This document shows positions 7,138 to 16,362 of a stretch of 64,000 nt of DNA, in pieces (position 1 is the stretch's first letter; every line of letters starts with the position of its first letter). Source of the stretch: Candidatus Obscuribacterales bacterium (GTDB taxonomy: Bacteria > Cyanobacteriota > Vampirovibrionia > Obscuribacterales > Obscuribacteraceae). The translations under genes and the position numbers were made by a program. The DNA is taken from NCBI GenBank assembly GCA_019750335.1, contig JAIEOQ010000001.1, positions 1-64,000 on the forward strand, given 5' to 3'. The notes below the pieces were generated by a model that was not told the DNA's origin, did not search any database, and worked only from the letters and a program-made list of their open reading frames with translations.

Positions 7138-8892
7138 ATGAATCGCGGTATTGTTACGCTTGTTAGCTTGAAGTTTGGTGTGTATGACGATATTGATTAT
7201 CTAATTGCGTTCCTTAACAGTATCGATATACATGCAGGTAAAGAGATACCAGTAAGCTTGCTAGTATCTTTTTACTTTCCAATAAAAAAGTTTGCTCAAG
7301 AGGTGATAGAAGAAATATCGTCAACTAGAAAAAATGTAAAAGTCAGTTTCATAGAAGACCCTTGTGTCTTCTATGAATGGGATGATTGTTTGCAAAGATT
7401 TATTGATGCCAGTGCTGCTCCTAAAAAACTGCCGGCAAAATTGGCGCATCGAGCTTTATGTGCTTTCGAACAACCGTTTGAAGAATTTTTGTATCTTGAT
7501 TCTTCGTCATTGTTATTGGGTCCGATTGATTCGTATTTTTCAGAACTAGATACGCAATCGGTATTTTTACCGCAAGTTGAGGCCGGCGGACAGCAGCATT
7601 GGTGGGAGTGCTTTGCTGCTAAAGGAGGGCAAGTTAACCGCTATATCAAGCCAAATTCCTCCCTGCGGACTAACATTGACAAGCCTGATTTTTTGCCATC
7701 AGTATCGTTAGAGCAATTCTTAGAACAATGTGGAATAGGCAGTAGACAAGAAAATCCCAGTGCGCTATGGAGACCCTACACTAGTAAGAATCTCCGCATC
7801 ATTGAAAATAAGCTTGTTGAGAACCAAGAACAAATATCGGTAGTTTCTTTCTTGCCTTTCTCTCTGAATAGAAGACCGCCGTTGCGGAAAGTATGTGAAG
7901 GCGCAAATATCGATTTCCCTTTGAGAGACCTGCTGTTGCATTACCGATATGCACATGAGCCGGATAAATATCCTTCTTTTTCCGGACAAAAAAGAGGATT
8001 CTATCCGGTCGTTAGTAAGCTCAAAGAGGATATTCCAAAAAAAATTCCTCTAATATTAAAAGTGCGCGAAAAGGCCTATCGAATAACACGAGCATTGAAT
8101 AAATCTGGACAGACAAATCGTTTGACCGTAGCGCAAATGAATTTTAATGCCAACAATAACACTAAAGAAATTCGTTTCTTAGGAATGCGTCGTTCCGGCA
8201 ATCATGCAATCATCAATTGGTTGCTAAATCACGAAAAAGGAGTGAGCCATTTCTTAAACAATTTGAAAATGGAGAGTGAGCTTTACCGAAAAAGAACTGT
8301 TAAAGGAGTTTCGGCTTTGGAGATAGGCTCTGATACAGATTTGCTTGTCCTAAGTTACGAAGATTACTTTGTTGAGGAGATCTTTAATCGTCGTTTGGAA
8401 ATGCAACGACAAGAATTTTTTGGTAAGAGTTCCACGGTGCAAAATGTTTTGATTTTACGTGATCCATTCAATTGTTTTGCTAGTCGTATAAAATCTGACT
8501 TCTTTTATGTTCGCGATATTCCTGGCAGAAAACAGGTCTTAGATTTGTGGAAGTCATATGCTCGTGAATTCTTGGGAATCAGCAATACCTTGGGACCGGG
8601 TGGGTTGGTTATTTCATATAACCATTGGGCTTCTGATGCTGATTATCGAAAGGATGTTATCGGTAAGCTTGGTTATGACTCGCTTAACGATCAAATATTA
8701 TCCGAAGTGCCTAAATATGGTGGGGGTAGCAGTTTTGATTCGCTCAAACTCGATGGCAAGGCGGAAGAAATGAAGGTTTTTGATCGGTGGCATATTTACA
8801 AAGACAGACCTTTTTTTGTTGAACTTTTTGCTGATGAAGAATTGCGCGATTTGGTCAATAAGATCTACGGCGACATCCCAATTGGGATCTAA
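7138..8892 (+). CDS. Glycosyltransferase-like / sulfotransferase-like fusion protein
   Basis: 584 aa in two parts. Residues about 1-270 resemble a GT-A type transferase: an IVTLVSLKFGVYDD start and EEFLYLDSSSLLLGPID where a DxD would sit (here DSS). Residues about 340-584 are a P-loop sulfotransferase-like domain: IRFLGMRRSGNHAIINWLL is the nucleotide loop and NVLILRDPFNCFASRI the second PAPS-contact segment. The GT part is assigned by pattern only. The gene is visibly AT-rich (about one third GC in a sampled 60-bp stretch), unlike the metabolic genes later in the window, which suggests transfer. It follows the GT61 gene by 7 bp. A 12-bp perfect inverted repeat lies at 7348-7377. Confidence 0.72.
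   Translation: MNRGIVTLVSLKFGVYDDIDYLIAFLNSIDIHAGKEIPVSLLVSFYFPIKKFAQEVIEEISSTRKNVKVSFIEDPCVFYEWDDCLQRFIDASAAPKKLPAKLAHRALCAFEQPFEEFLYLDSSSLLLGPIDSYFSELDTQSVFLPQVEAGGQQHWWECFAAKGGQVNRYIKPNSSLRTNIDKPDFLPSVSLEQFLEQCGIGSRQENPSALWRPYTSKNLRIIENKLVENQEQISVVSFLPFSLNRRPPLRKVCEGANIDFPLRDLLLHYRYAHEPDKYPSFSGQKRGFYPVVSKLKEDIPKKIPLILKVREKAYRITRALNKSGQTNRLTVAQMNFNANNNTKEIRFLGMRRSGNHAIINWLLNHEKGVSHFLNNLKMESELYRKRTVKGVSALEIGSDTDLLVLSYEDYFVEEIFNRRLEMQRQEFFGKSSTVQNVLILRDPFNCFASRIKSDFFYVRDIPGRKQVLDLWKSYAREFLGISNTLGPGGLVISYNHWASDADYRKDVIGKLGYDSLNDQILSEVPKYGGGSSFDSLKLDGKAEEMKVFDRWHIYKDRPFFVELFADEELRDLVNKIYGDIPIGI
7348..7377. repeat. 12-bp perfect inverted repeat inside a coding region
   Basis: TTCATAGAAGAC and GTCTTCTATGAA flank a 6-nt loop inside the glycosyltransferase-like half of the fusion gene. 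No T-tract follows. Confidence 0.85.
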
Positions 8893-9044
8893 GGTTTGGT
8901 TGCGATACAAATGATATTGTCAGAATTAAGGAACTTCCTGGCTGATTTCGCAAGCAATAATCGTACTGAATAGTTTCCTTTGCCGGCGCGAATTCAGGGC
9001 ACTTTCATTATTCATTTGTTGTACTCAGTGGGCCGTTTTAGCTA

Positions 9045-9959
9045 CTAAGATTTTTTGATCAGGCGAGATATTAAAATGGCCAGCTTCATATCGATCAGAT
9101 TTAGAATCTGTCTGATTGGGTTGAAGATAGGTATTGGAGCGCTTGCATGTGAAAGAAACAGCTTGTCGCATTTTCTCGGTGGCATTCCTTTTAAGCTTTC
9201 CAAAGTAAAGCACTGTCGCCAAGGTTTTTGCGGTCCGATTGCATGAGACATAATAAAGCCACCAGGTTGAAAATCCATAGATTCTTTAGCCATGATACTG
9301 GCTCTATATTCCGAGCAGCAGACGGCAATATTGAGAGCGTCTTGATCGGGAGAATAAAATAGAGAATAAGGAGTATCGTGCTTAAGCGCGGCACTTTTAG
9401 GAATTAAAGAGAACACGTGAGATTGCGTTGTTTCCCATTCGGTGATAAAGCCGAATTGTTGTTTGGCTAATCCTATGAATCCGCTATTCACGTAAGTTTC
9501 AAGATCATTCCGCCATTGGTAGCTTTTATCGGCAAAGATTTTTTTCCAGCGTAGGCGGCGCGGGTCGGTTTTTAAGAGAGGTGAGTTTATATCTTCGCAA
9601 AGAGCCACTCCCATGTCCGCCCATTCTTCGAAAAAAAACCAATCGCACTCTACGACTATATCCGGATCGAAATAAAAAATCCTTGTTGTTTTTGTGCCGT
9701 ATTTATCTAATACATGGCGAAGAAAATGCGGCTTAACCTGGGCAAAATGCTGTTCGGTTTCGTAAGGCTCGAATATTAGATTGATCTTCTGGCTAACCGC
9801 TAGATCCCACTGACTCTGCCAGTGTTCATGCTCGTTACGATAACCGCAAACCAAGGTTCCGTTGAATCCTGATTTGATCAATGAGTTGATCAATGCAGCC
9901 AAACCAAGAAAGTAATCGCCTTCGCATAAAGTGCAAATTATTGAATTTGAATCCGGCAT
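9045..9959 (-). CDS. Glycosyltransferase, GT-A fold (GT8-like)
   Basis: 304 aa. The N-terminus, SIICTLCEGDYFLGLAALIN, and the metal-site strand RIFYFDPDIVVECDW (DPD as the DxD) match GT-A enzymes that take initiating or extending roles in surface glycans. A later YVNSGFIGL segment and SPDQDALN motif are also typical of GT8-like proteins. The start is ATG 9959 with GGAGA at a good distance. The gene faces away from the sulfotransferase at 10098. The region 8893-9044 before it holds no recognisable gene. Confidence 0.78.
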   Translation of the reverse strand: MPDSNSIICTLCEGDYFLGLAALINSLIKSGFNGTLVCGYRNEHEHWQSQWDLAVSQKINLIFEPYETEQHFAQVKPHFLRHVLDKYGTKTTRIFYFDPDIVVECDWFFFEEWADMGVALCEDINSPLLKTDPRRLRWKKIFADKSYQWRNDLETYVNSGFIGLAKQQFGFITEWETTQSHVFSLIPKSAALKHDTPYSLFYSPDQDALNIAVCCSEYRASIMAKESMDFQPGGFIMSHAIGPQKPWRQCFTLESLKGMPPRKCDKLFLSHASAPIPIFNPIRQILNLIDMKLAILISRLIKKS

Positions 9960-10097
9960 TATGTCTCCAGGCTGTAGCTTCTCTATTCTAGTGCCAATAA
10001 TTTAGAAATGGAAAGTGGTGTCAGTCTCGCCTGACAACCGGCTCCCTTTGCCGCTTTGAATCGGTTATGATCAATAAGCCGTAGGCGGGTAAATTTT

Positions 10098-11012
10098 ATG
10101 ACATGGCCAAACTTCTTTATTATCGGGGCTGCAAAATCTGGTACTACATCTCTTTATGCCAACTTAAAGCTCCACCCTCAAGTATATATGTCTCCGATGA
10201 AAGAGCCAGGTTTTTATATTTCGGAAGAACACCGAAGGCAGCTAAGAGAAGACGAGCGGAGTGGTTATTTAAGTGACCGAGAGCAATATGCAGCGTTGTT
10301 TGGCGATGCTGTCTCAGAAAAGGTCATCGGTGAGGCTTCGCCAGTTTATTTATGGTGTGAATCGAGCCCGGTCTTGATCAAAGCAGACAGACCGGAAGCA
10401 AAAATAGTTGCTATTTTGCGGCAGCCGGCAGAAAGGCTGTATTCATCATATAACTATATGCGTGCTCTTGGGCAAGAGAAATTGACATTTGCTGAAGTGA
10501 TCGAACGAATTGTTGATGTTGGCGCGAATGACTATTACTGGAATAAATATATGCGCGAAGGTTTTTATTACGCGGGTTTGAGCCGTTGGTATCAGCTTTT
10601 TGGGGAGCAACAAATCAAGGTCTATCTTTATGAAGACTTGAAAGCTGATGCTGCTGGTACATTGCGAGACCTATGCAAGTTTTTAGGTATTGATGAAACC
10701 CTAATGCTGGAGCGTCCGGTGCTTGCTAATGTAACTGGACAAATGAAGGACAGCCCTTTGCTGAAGGCGGCGTACTGGTTTCGCCGGCACCCGCTGCTTA
10801 AGCCGATACGTTTGGTCCTGAAATTTATCGCGCAGATGTTCAATGCCGATGAAAAACTTATGTATCACTACGATAGTCTATGGAATAAATCTTTAGTCAA
10901 GCCGGTCTCCATGCAATCTGAGCAAAAAAAAGTTTTGACCGAATATTTTCGCTCAGACATTTTGCAGCTGGAAAAGCTCATTCATCGAGATCTTCAGCAT
11001 TGGTTGCCTTAG
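10098..11012 (+). CDS. Sulfotransferase (Sulfotransfer_1, heparan-type fold)
   Basis: 304-aa PAPS-dependent sulfotransferase. FFIIGAAKSGTTSLYANL (residues about 6-23) is the 5'-PSB loop with the KSGTT core. EPGFYISEEH follows, as in heparan and other carbohydrate sulfotransferases. AKIVAILRQPAERLYSSYNY is the 3'-PB site. An LYEDLKAD segment follows, typical of the family. It is probably a carbohydrate O-sulfotransferase in this glycan locus. Its stop codon overlaps the stop of the convergent gene by 4 bp. Confidence 0.9.
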   Translation: MTWPNFFIIGAAKSGTTSLYANLKLHPQVYMSPMKEPGFYISEEHRRQLREDERSGYLSDREQYAALFGDAVSEKVIGEASPVYLWCESSPVLIKADRPEAKIVAILRQPAERLYSSYNYMRALGQEKLTFAEVIERIVDVGANDYYWNKYMREGFYYAGLSRWYQLFGEQQIKVYLYEDLKADAAGTLRDLCKFLGIDETLMLERPVLANVTGQMKDSPLLKAAYWFRRHPLLKPIRLVLKFIAQMFNADEKLMYHYDSLWNKSLVKPVSMQSEQKKVLTEYFRSDILQLEKLIHRDLQHWLP

Positions 11013-11812
11013 CTGGAACGTTTTAATAGAGCTGCTAAGTTAGTATGTAATTTCTTTCGTACGAATAAAGGACAGTGTCCCGTGAAATTTTCCAGCATAT
11101 TGATTAAAGTCGGTGGAAGATAGCGGAGCAGGCCTTCGGTCTTTAAATGACCGTTAGTGAGTGGATTGGTGAGCAATCGTGTTTCAACAACAGTCAAACC
11201 GGCTTTTTGCGATAAGCTCATAAGCTCGTCTAGATGCAATAAAAATATATGCCCATCGGAGTTGGGTCCGAATTGCACGCTTTCGAAAATACTTGGATCG
11301 CTGCAATCGGAAAAGCGCGGTAAACGGTTCAGAAAATAACCACCGTTTGGGGTGGTCAATACTATATAGCCGCCAGGTTTTACAAGTAAAGCAACCTTTT
11401 GCAGAAATTCATCGGGATGGGCTGTGTGTTCAATTACTTCGGTGATCAGGACCGCGTCGTAAAGTTGATTTATTCCAAGTTCGAAGATGTTACCCGGAAC
11501 ATAGCTGAGTTTTCCACTTTCATGTTTCAGCTGGACATAAGGAATGAGTTCTTCGCGAATGTCGTTCCAAGTGACATCATATCCGGCTTCGGCCAAAAAT
11601 AAGCTGAAATTGCCTTGCCCAGCGGCCAAATCCAGTATTTTATCCCCAGGCTTGGCGACGCTTTGAATTAGTTCCAAAGCTGCTTTCTGGCGATTGGCAT
11701 AAGCGTATGCATAACCATAACACTGCTTTTCACCATAAATTTCCAGAAGATCATAAGTGAAGCTGGTTTTCCAGCTCTCTGGCCAATGTTCTTCTTGCTC
11801 GATTCGTTTCAT
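11009..11812 (-). CDS. Class I SAM-dependent methyltransferase
   Basis: 267 aa. The motif KILDLAAGQGNFSLFLAEAGYDVTW is clear, then NDIREELIP, and ITEVIEHTAHPDEFLQ with LVKPGGYIVLTTPNGG, the arrangement seen in UbiE/Methyltransf_23-type enzymes. A glycan or lipid-linked sugar acceptor is inferred from context only. It starts 3 bp after the FkbM-type gene at 11816 and is probably translated from the same mRNA. Confidence 0.82.
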   Translation of the reverse strand: MKRIEQEEHWPESWKTSFTYDLLEIYGEKQCYGYAYAYANRQKAALELIQSVAKPGDKILDLAAGQGNFSLFLAEAGYDVTWNDIREELIPYVQLKHESGKLSYVPGNIFELGINQLYDAVLITEVIEHTAHPDEFLQKVALLVKPGGYIVLTTPNGGYFLNRLPRFSDCSDPSIFESVQFGPNSDGHIFLLHLDELMSLSQKAGLTVVETRLLTNPLTNGHLKTEGLLRYLPPTLINMLENFTGHCPLFVRKKLHTNLAALLKRSS

Positions 11813-11815
11813 GTC

Positions 11816-12667
11816 TTAGGATCCGTTTTCCAGTAAGGCATCAAGAGAAACGGCTCGCAGGATGCTTGATTTGCAATATTTATCTTCAGCAAAGCTAATA
11901 TGAAATTGGTTCCAGCTCGTGATTAATCGAACCAGATCGAGCGGATTGTATGCTTCTGGATGATATTCAAGAACAATGGCATCGAAACATTTTGCTTGCT
12001 CGGCTGATAGGGTTGATAGTATTTCCAGTTCTGAGCCTTCGCAATCCAGCTTACATAAGCGAATCTTTCGCAAAGCAAACAGATCGAGAATTTGACCTAA
12101 AGTTCGGCAGGGGACCGTGATTTGACCGGTAACGCTATTATTGAGCGCTTGTTCGGCAAATCGCAGGTTAATTGTGTTCATGCCGCCGCCCAAAAGATTG
12201 GAGGTGGTCATGGTCGTTTCTCCGGAGCTGGCAGCAATGGCCCAGGGTTTGGCTACAACACGATTGTTCATGCCGTTAAGCGCGAGGTTTTGCTGCAAAA
12301 TCTCGAAGCTAGGGGCAAAGGGCTCAAAGGCATAAACCTGAGCGCCTTTGTGAGCCATATATACAGAAAAGAAGCCTTGATTGGCCCCAATGTCGATAAC
12401 GATGTCGTCGGGGCGAACAGTAAAGTTGGGTATGTCGTAATCTTTGTCGTGCCAACATTCCCCGAACATGCGGTAGGAACCGATTGTGCAGTGGCAACGA
12501 ATGCCGCTTTGACGATCGGCGACCGTCATTAGTCCGTCTTTGCGAAATTGCCGGGCCAGAAAGATTTCCCAAGGATTTTGATAGTTTCGAAAGAAGCGCA
12601 AGGCCCCGGATAGAGCGGAAATGCAGTCGATTAGCCAATTTTTTTTATGGGTATTCGACTTGTTCAT
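11816..12667 (-). CDS. FkbM family methyltransferase
   Basis: 283 aa. FkbM-type enzymes O-methylate sugars or small molecules. The core VIDIGANQGFFSVYMAHKG, the acidic strand YAFEPFAPSFEILQQN, the ASSGETTMTTSN segment and LCKLDCEGSELEIL are all family hallmarks. It is the first gene of a two-gene minus-strand unit with the methyltransferase at 11009. A second FkbM protein is encoded at 16346. The upstream region to 12828 carries a strong hairpin. Confidence 0.88.
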   Translation of the reverse strand: MNKSNTHKKNWLIDCISALSGALRFFRNYQNPWEIFLARQFRKDGLMTVADRQSGIRCHCTIGSYRMFGECWHDKDYDIPNFTVRPDDIVIDIGANQGFFSVYMAHKGAQVYAFEPFAPSFEILQQNLALNGMNNRVVAKPWAIAASSGETTMTTSNLLGGGMNTINLRFAEQALNNSVTGQITVPCRTLGQILDLFALRKIRLCKLDCEGSELEILSTLSAEQAKCFDAIVLEYHPEAYNPLDLVRLITSWNQFHISFAEDKYCKSSILRAVSLDALLENGS

Positions 12668-12753
12668 TATTGAAGCACTTGTTGCACCGATATGGCTATT
12701 TTAACAGTTTTGCTTTTAGAGCCATACGCAATGATGCTGCTGTCAAGCGGGTG

Positions 12754-12778
12754 CCGGTTAATGGCCGCCATTAATCGG
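12754..12778. repeat. Hairpin upstream of the O-antigen ligase-like gene
   Basis: An 11-bp stem (one G-T pair) with core TTAATGG-CCG-CCATTAA lies between divergent genes, about 50 bp before the start at 12829. No T-run follows, so it is not a classic terminator; an operator or mRNA-leader stem is possible. Confidence 0.5.
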
Positions 12779-12828
12779 AATAAGCTAAACTGCTATGCAG
12801 AGCCGGTGTTGATCTTGGAGATCGAGCC

Positions 12829-14163
12829 TTGTTTAGTCCTCAAAGTGTAAGAGCCTCGGCTATCCGGCGCCTGTCCTTTACGGTTCTGATCATATACTGG
12901 CTGATTATTTTTGAAGGTGCGTTTCGCAAATGGTTTCTACCGATGCTTTCGCAACCGATTTATTTCATAAAAGACCCTCTGGTCATTTATGTTTATTTCC
13001 TTGCTTTTCGCTATCATCTTTGGCCGATAAAGAACAAATTTTTCCTGGGCGCAATGATTCTTTTGGGGCTGGGAACATTGCTAGGCATTATTCAAAATAT
13101 TTCCGGTATAGCAAGTTTGCCTACGATCGCCTATGGCTGGCGCATGTATTTTTTGTGTGTGCCGCTGTGTTTTCTTATTGCCGAGCATTATGGGCGCAAA
13201 GATCTACTTCGTTTGATCCGGCATTCATTGTTAATATCCACTTTTATGTCGGTTCTGGTTTTTATTCAATATAAATCACCGACCAAAGCTTGGATAAATA
13301 AGCTCTTGGACGAGGAATCCACCGCTTATTCATACGGCGGGCTGGCTCGTGCTAGCGGCACTTTTGCCTTTACCCAAGGACACGAACAATTTTGTTATAC
13401 GTTAGCTGCGATTGTCATGGCGTGCTGGTTGTTACCGAAAGCGAATCGGCCTCAAGGCAAGATAATGATGGTGTTATCTACGATTGCCGTCATGATAAAC
13501 GTTCTTCTGGACGGTAATCGCGGCGTCTTTTTCTCAGCAGCGATTATCTACCTATTTTCCATTTTGCATCGTGTGCTGACTTTTCATATGCAGCGTTTTA
13601 CTGTGCGCCGTATTGCGCCGGAAATTGGGCTGTTAATTGCTGCTCTTATTTACGGCACGGTACTGTCGCCGGCTATGGAAGGGATGCGGTCGCGGGTTGA
13701 ATCCAATCAGCACCAGGAGGGGTTACTGGACAGAGTGGTAGATACTATTATTACTTTTGATCTAGAAACACTCGAGCATTTGACAGTTATCGGCTACGGA
13801 TTTGGCAGCGGGTTGCCAGCAGGTAAGATCTTGCGTGGTAACTTTCCTGTTCCCAGCAAAAAAATTGGCCAAGAGTTTGAAACGAGTCGAATACTAGATG
13901 AAACTGGCATATTTGGCGTTGTCTGGATTCTCTCTCGAATGTTTTTTGCCGGTTATCTCGTGTATTCCTCTATTCAATGTTCCAGGCGCGAGGGATTTCC
14001 TCTTCCTCTCATGCTGGCCGGTTACAGTGCGTTTACGATTTGGCATGGGCAAATCACTACCAACGGTACGACAGAATATTACGGTTGGTTATTTGCCGGG
14101 TTGACCCTGGCTGCAGCCAGACCGAGGTTGCAAAGCGCAAAGCGTCCTAACCTAATTCTTTAA
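12829..14163 (+). CDS. O-antigen ligase/polymerase-like membrane protein
   Basis: 444 aa, strongly hydrophobic along its length with about ten predicted membrane spans, and a large periplasmic loop region after residue 280. The LDGNRGVFFSAAIIYL segment and the overall layout resemble Wzy/WaaL-type proteins that polymerise or ligate glycans outside the inner membrane. The start is TTG 12829 with TTGGAG at a good distance. It precedes the Wzm/Wzt exporter genes, which fits a role in the same glycan. Ligase or polymerase cannot be distinguished. Confidence 0.75.
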   Translation: MFSPQSVRASAIRRLSFTVLIIYWLIIFEGAFRKWFLPMLSQPIYFIKDPLVIYVYFLAFRYHLWPIKNKFFLGAMILLGLGTLLGIIQNISGIASLPTIAYGWRMYFLCVPLCFLIAEHYGRKDLLRLIRHSLLISTFMSVLVFIQYKSPTKAWINKLLDEESTAYSYGGLARASGTFAFTQGHEQFCYTLAAIVMACWLLPKANRPQGKIMMVLSTIAVMINVLLDGNRGVFFSAAIIYLFSILHRVLTFHMQRFTVRRIAPEIGLLIAALIYGTVLSPAMEGMRSRVESNQHQEGLLDRVVDTIITFDLETLEHLTVIGYGFGSGLPAGKILRGNFPVPSKKIGQEFETSRILDETGIFGVVWILSRMFFAGYLVYSSIQCSRREGFPLPLMLAGYSAFTIWHGQITTNGTTEYYGWLFAGLTLAAARPRLQSAKRPNLIL

Positions 14164-14236
14164 ACTCGGCACTTTGTTTGCTTAGAAAAGGAAAAATGAT
14201 AGGCTAGTGTTACCGCTGTAAGAAGAGAGCCGAGAT

Positions 14237-15076
14237 TTGACCGCAGTTCAAAACGAGGAACAACCCACTACTATTATTGAAAGTAATAATGGGTTCAATT
14301 TGCAGCTTAAAGAGCTCTGGGAATATCGTGAACTGGTTTTTTTTCTTGGTTGGAAAGACGTTCTTTCGCGCTACAGTCAGCTTTATGTGGGAATAACCTG
14401 GGCCTTTATACAGCCGGTATTTTCTGTAGTCGTTTTGACTATTGTTATGGGACGTCTAGCTAAATTGCCGTCGGACGGAGTTCCTTACCCTTTATTCGCC
14501 TTTGCCGGAACTTTGTGCTGGCAGTATATTTCCACCGTATCCATGTCTGCACATTCAATTGGCGGTGCCTCAGGTAAATTGATGTCAAAAGTCTATTTCC
14601 CGCGTCTTGTATTTCCGCTTTCATTGTTGATACCGCCGGCGGTGGATTTTATCTCTGGTCTGTCGATTTTTATGTTGCTAATGCTGGTGATGGGTTATTC
14701 CATTTCATCCAATATTATTTGGCTGCCGCTATTTATGCTTTTGGGATTAATTACTGCTTTTACTTTTGCCCTTTGGTTTATGGCACTTTCAATCTCCTTC
14801 CGGGATCTTAAGCAGGTTATACCGCTGATCATTCAACTCTTGTATATGACTTCAGGCGTTTTTTATTCCAATAAATTAGTGCCGGAGAAGTTTCAACTGC
14901 TTTACGACATGAATCCAGTTGCTTCTATCATTCAGGGATTTCGCTGGGTAGTGTTTGGTACGGGCCATCCTCCAGGCTGGCATCTTGGTTTGTGTATCGC
15001 TATTTTATTTGTGGCTATGGTGTCGGGAATGCTTGTTTATAATCGTATAGCCAAAAGCATTGCCGATATCATTTAG
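14237..15076 (+). CDS. ABC-2 type polysaccharide exporter permease (Wzm-like)
   Basis: 279-aa inner-membrane permease with about six spans. The N-terminal LWEYRELVFFLGWKDVLSRY and WAFIQPVFSVVVLTIVMG segments and the C-terminal MNPVASIIQGFRW motif are typical of Wzm/KpsM/TagG-type polysaccharide exporters. The start is TTG 14237 after an AAGAGAG sequence. It is followed 11 bp later by its ATPase, so the pair forms the export machine for the glycan made by the surrounding transferases. Confidence 0.93.
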   Translation: MTAVQNEEQPTTIIESNNGFNLQLKELWEYRELVFFLGWKDVLSRYSQLYVGITWAFIQPVFSVVVLTIVMGRLAKLPSDGVPYPLFAFAGTLCWQYISTVSMSAHSIGGASGKLMSKVYFPRLVFPLSLLIPPAVDFISGLSIFMLLMLVMGYSISSNIIWLPLFMLLGLITAFTFALWFMALSISFRDLKQVIPLIIQLLYMTSGVFYSNKLVPEKFQLLYDMNPVASIIQGFRWVVFGTGHPPGWHLGLCIAILFVAMVSGMLVYNRIAKSIADII

Positions 15077-15087
15077 ATAGAAGAAAA

Positions 15088-16362
15088 ATGATCGTAATTG
15101 ACGCTACCTCAGTATCGAAAATGTACCGCCTGAACCAGCCTGTTGTGCGCCGAGTCAGAGATTTAATTCCGTTGTTGGTTGATCGACTTTCTCGCAATTC
15201 GCATTGGCGACGTTCTCGAGAACATCAGGATTTTTGGGCGTTGAAAGATATTAATTTTCAACAAGAGGACGGGGAGGTTCTCGGGCTTTACGGTAGAAAT
15301 GGTGCTGGTAAAAGCACGTTGCTTAAAATACTCTCTCGTGTTACCGAGCCAACTCTGGGGCAAATTAAAGTACGCGGGCGAGTGGGCTCCTTGCTCGAGG
15401 TTGGGATCGGCTTTCATCAAGAGCTTTCGGGCCGGGACAACATATATTTAAGCGGCGCTATTTTGGGTATGAAGCGCAGCGAAATAAAAAAACGGTTCGA
15501 TGAGATTGTCCATTTCGCTGAAATTGAGCGGTACGTAGATGAACCGGTGAAGCGTTATTCCAGCGGCATGTATGTGCGCCTGGCTTTTGCTGTTGCTGCG
15601 CATCTTGAACAAGAAATATTGCTTATAGATGAGGTTTTGGCTGTCGGAGACGTATTATTTCAAAAAAGCTGCATAGATAAATTGCGTTCTTTCGCCAAAT
15701 CGGGGCGTACGGTTCTTTTTGTCAGTCATAATGTAATGTCGATGCGTGAGTTGTGCGATAAGGCTCTTTATTTGAAAAATGGAGAGATTGTTGCTCAAGG
15801 AGGCGCTGATGATGTCTGCGTTCGCTATCTTCAAGACGTCTCGATGGTCTCGGCTACGGATCTTGAGCGTACGCGGAATCGCTCTTCATTTGTGCACGCA
15901 ATCAAAGATGAGCCCCAGACTAAATTTGATGAAATTGATTTGGAATCAAGCTTAGGTGCGACAATCGCTTTTGGTGAACCCTTAGTCTACAAGCTGGCAA
16001 TCTCCTCCGCCAATGATATAGAAAATGTTCAAGTCGGTTTCTCTATCTATGATCAGGCAGACGCTTGTGTGGGAACCAGCCACTATCGGTCCCCGTTTTC
16101 TGTTGCTGCCGGACAGACTTTGCGGTTGCGTTTGACTACCAGAAATCTCGGCTTGGCACCGGGTATTTATTCCGTTCGATTTGCTTTGGACGGAGGCAAT
16201 TTGCAGTCGCGTTCAAACGAGATCGACAGAGTTTTTTTGAAACCTGGTTTTGAAATCATTGACAATGCAACCTTAGAGCCTATGTTGTGGCAAAAAGAAA
16301 AAGGATATTTTGCTTTTGAGCAAGTTACTGTAGAAATGCTTGAAAATGATCAAGCTGGTTAA
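15088..16362 (+). CDS. ABC polysaccharide exporter ATPase with glycan-binding tail (Wzt-like)
   Basis: 424 aa. Walker A GRNGAGKST is at residues about 69-77, the signature YSSGMYVRLA near 157-166, and Walker B LLIDEV at 178-183, followed by a VSHN H-loop. Residues about 285-415 form the extra C-terminal domain found in Wzt proteins that recognise the modified end of the polysaccharide before export. In characterised O-antigen systems such tails read methyl or other terminal caps, which fits the many methyltransferases nearby. It pairs with the permease at 14237. Confidence 0.93.
   Translation: MIVIDATSVSKMYRLNQPVVRRVRDLIPLLVDRLSRNSHWRRSREHQDFWALKDINFQQEDGEVLGLYGRNGAGKSTLLKILSRVTEPTLGQIKVRGRVGSLLEVGIGFHQELSGRDNIYLSGAILGMKRSEIKKRFDEIVHFAEIERYVDEPVKRYSSGMYVRLAFAVAAHLEQEILLIDEVLAVGDVLFQKSCIDKLRSFAKSGRTVLFVSHNVMSMRELCDKALYLKNGEIVAQGGADDVCVRYLQDVSMVSATDLERTRNRSSFVHAIKDEPQTKFDEIDLESSLGATIAFGEPLVYKLAISSANDIENVQVGFSIYDQADACVGTSHYRSPFSVAAGQTLRLRLTTRNLGLAPGIYSVRFALDGGNLQSRSNEIDRVFLKPGFEIIDNATLEPMLWQKEKGYFAFEQVTVEMLENDQAG

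Noticed and set aside
8875-8888. Palindrome ATCCCAATTGGGAT at the end of the second fusion gene
   Set aside because: No loop and no T-tract; too short to be a terminator with confidence.
12122-12532. A 136-codon frame antisense to the FkbM methyltransferase
   Set aside because: The FkbM motifs on the minus strand are decisive; the antisense frame has none.
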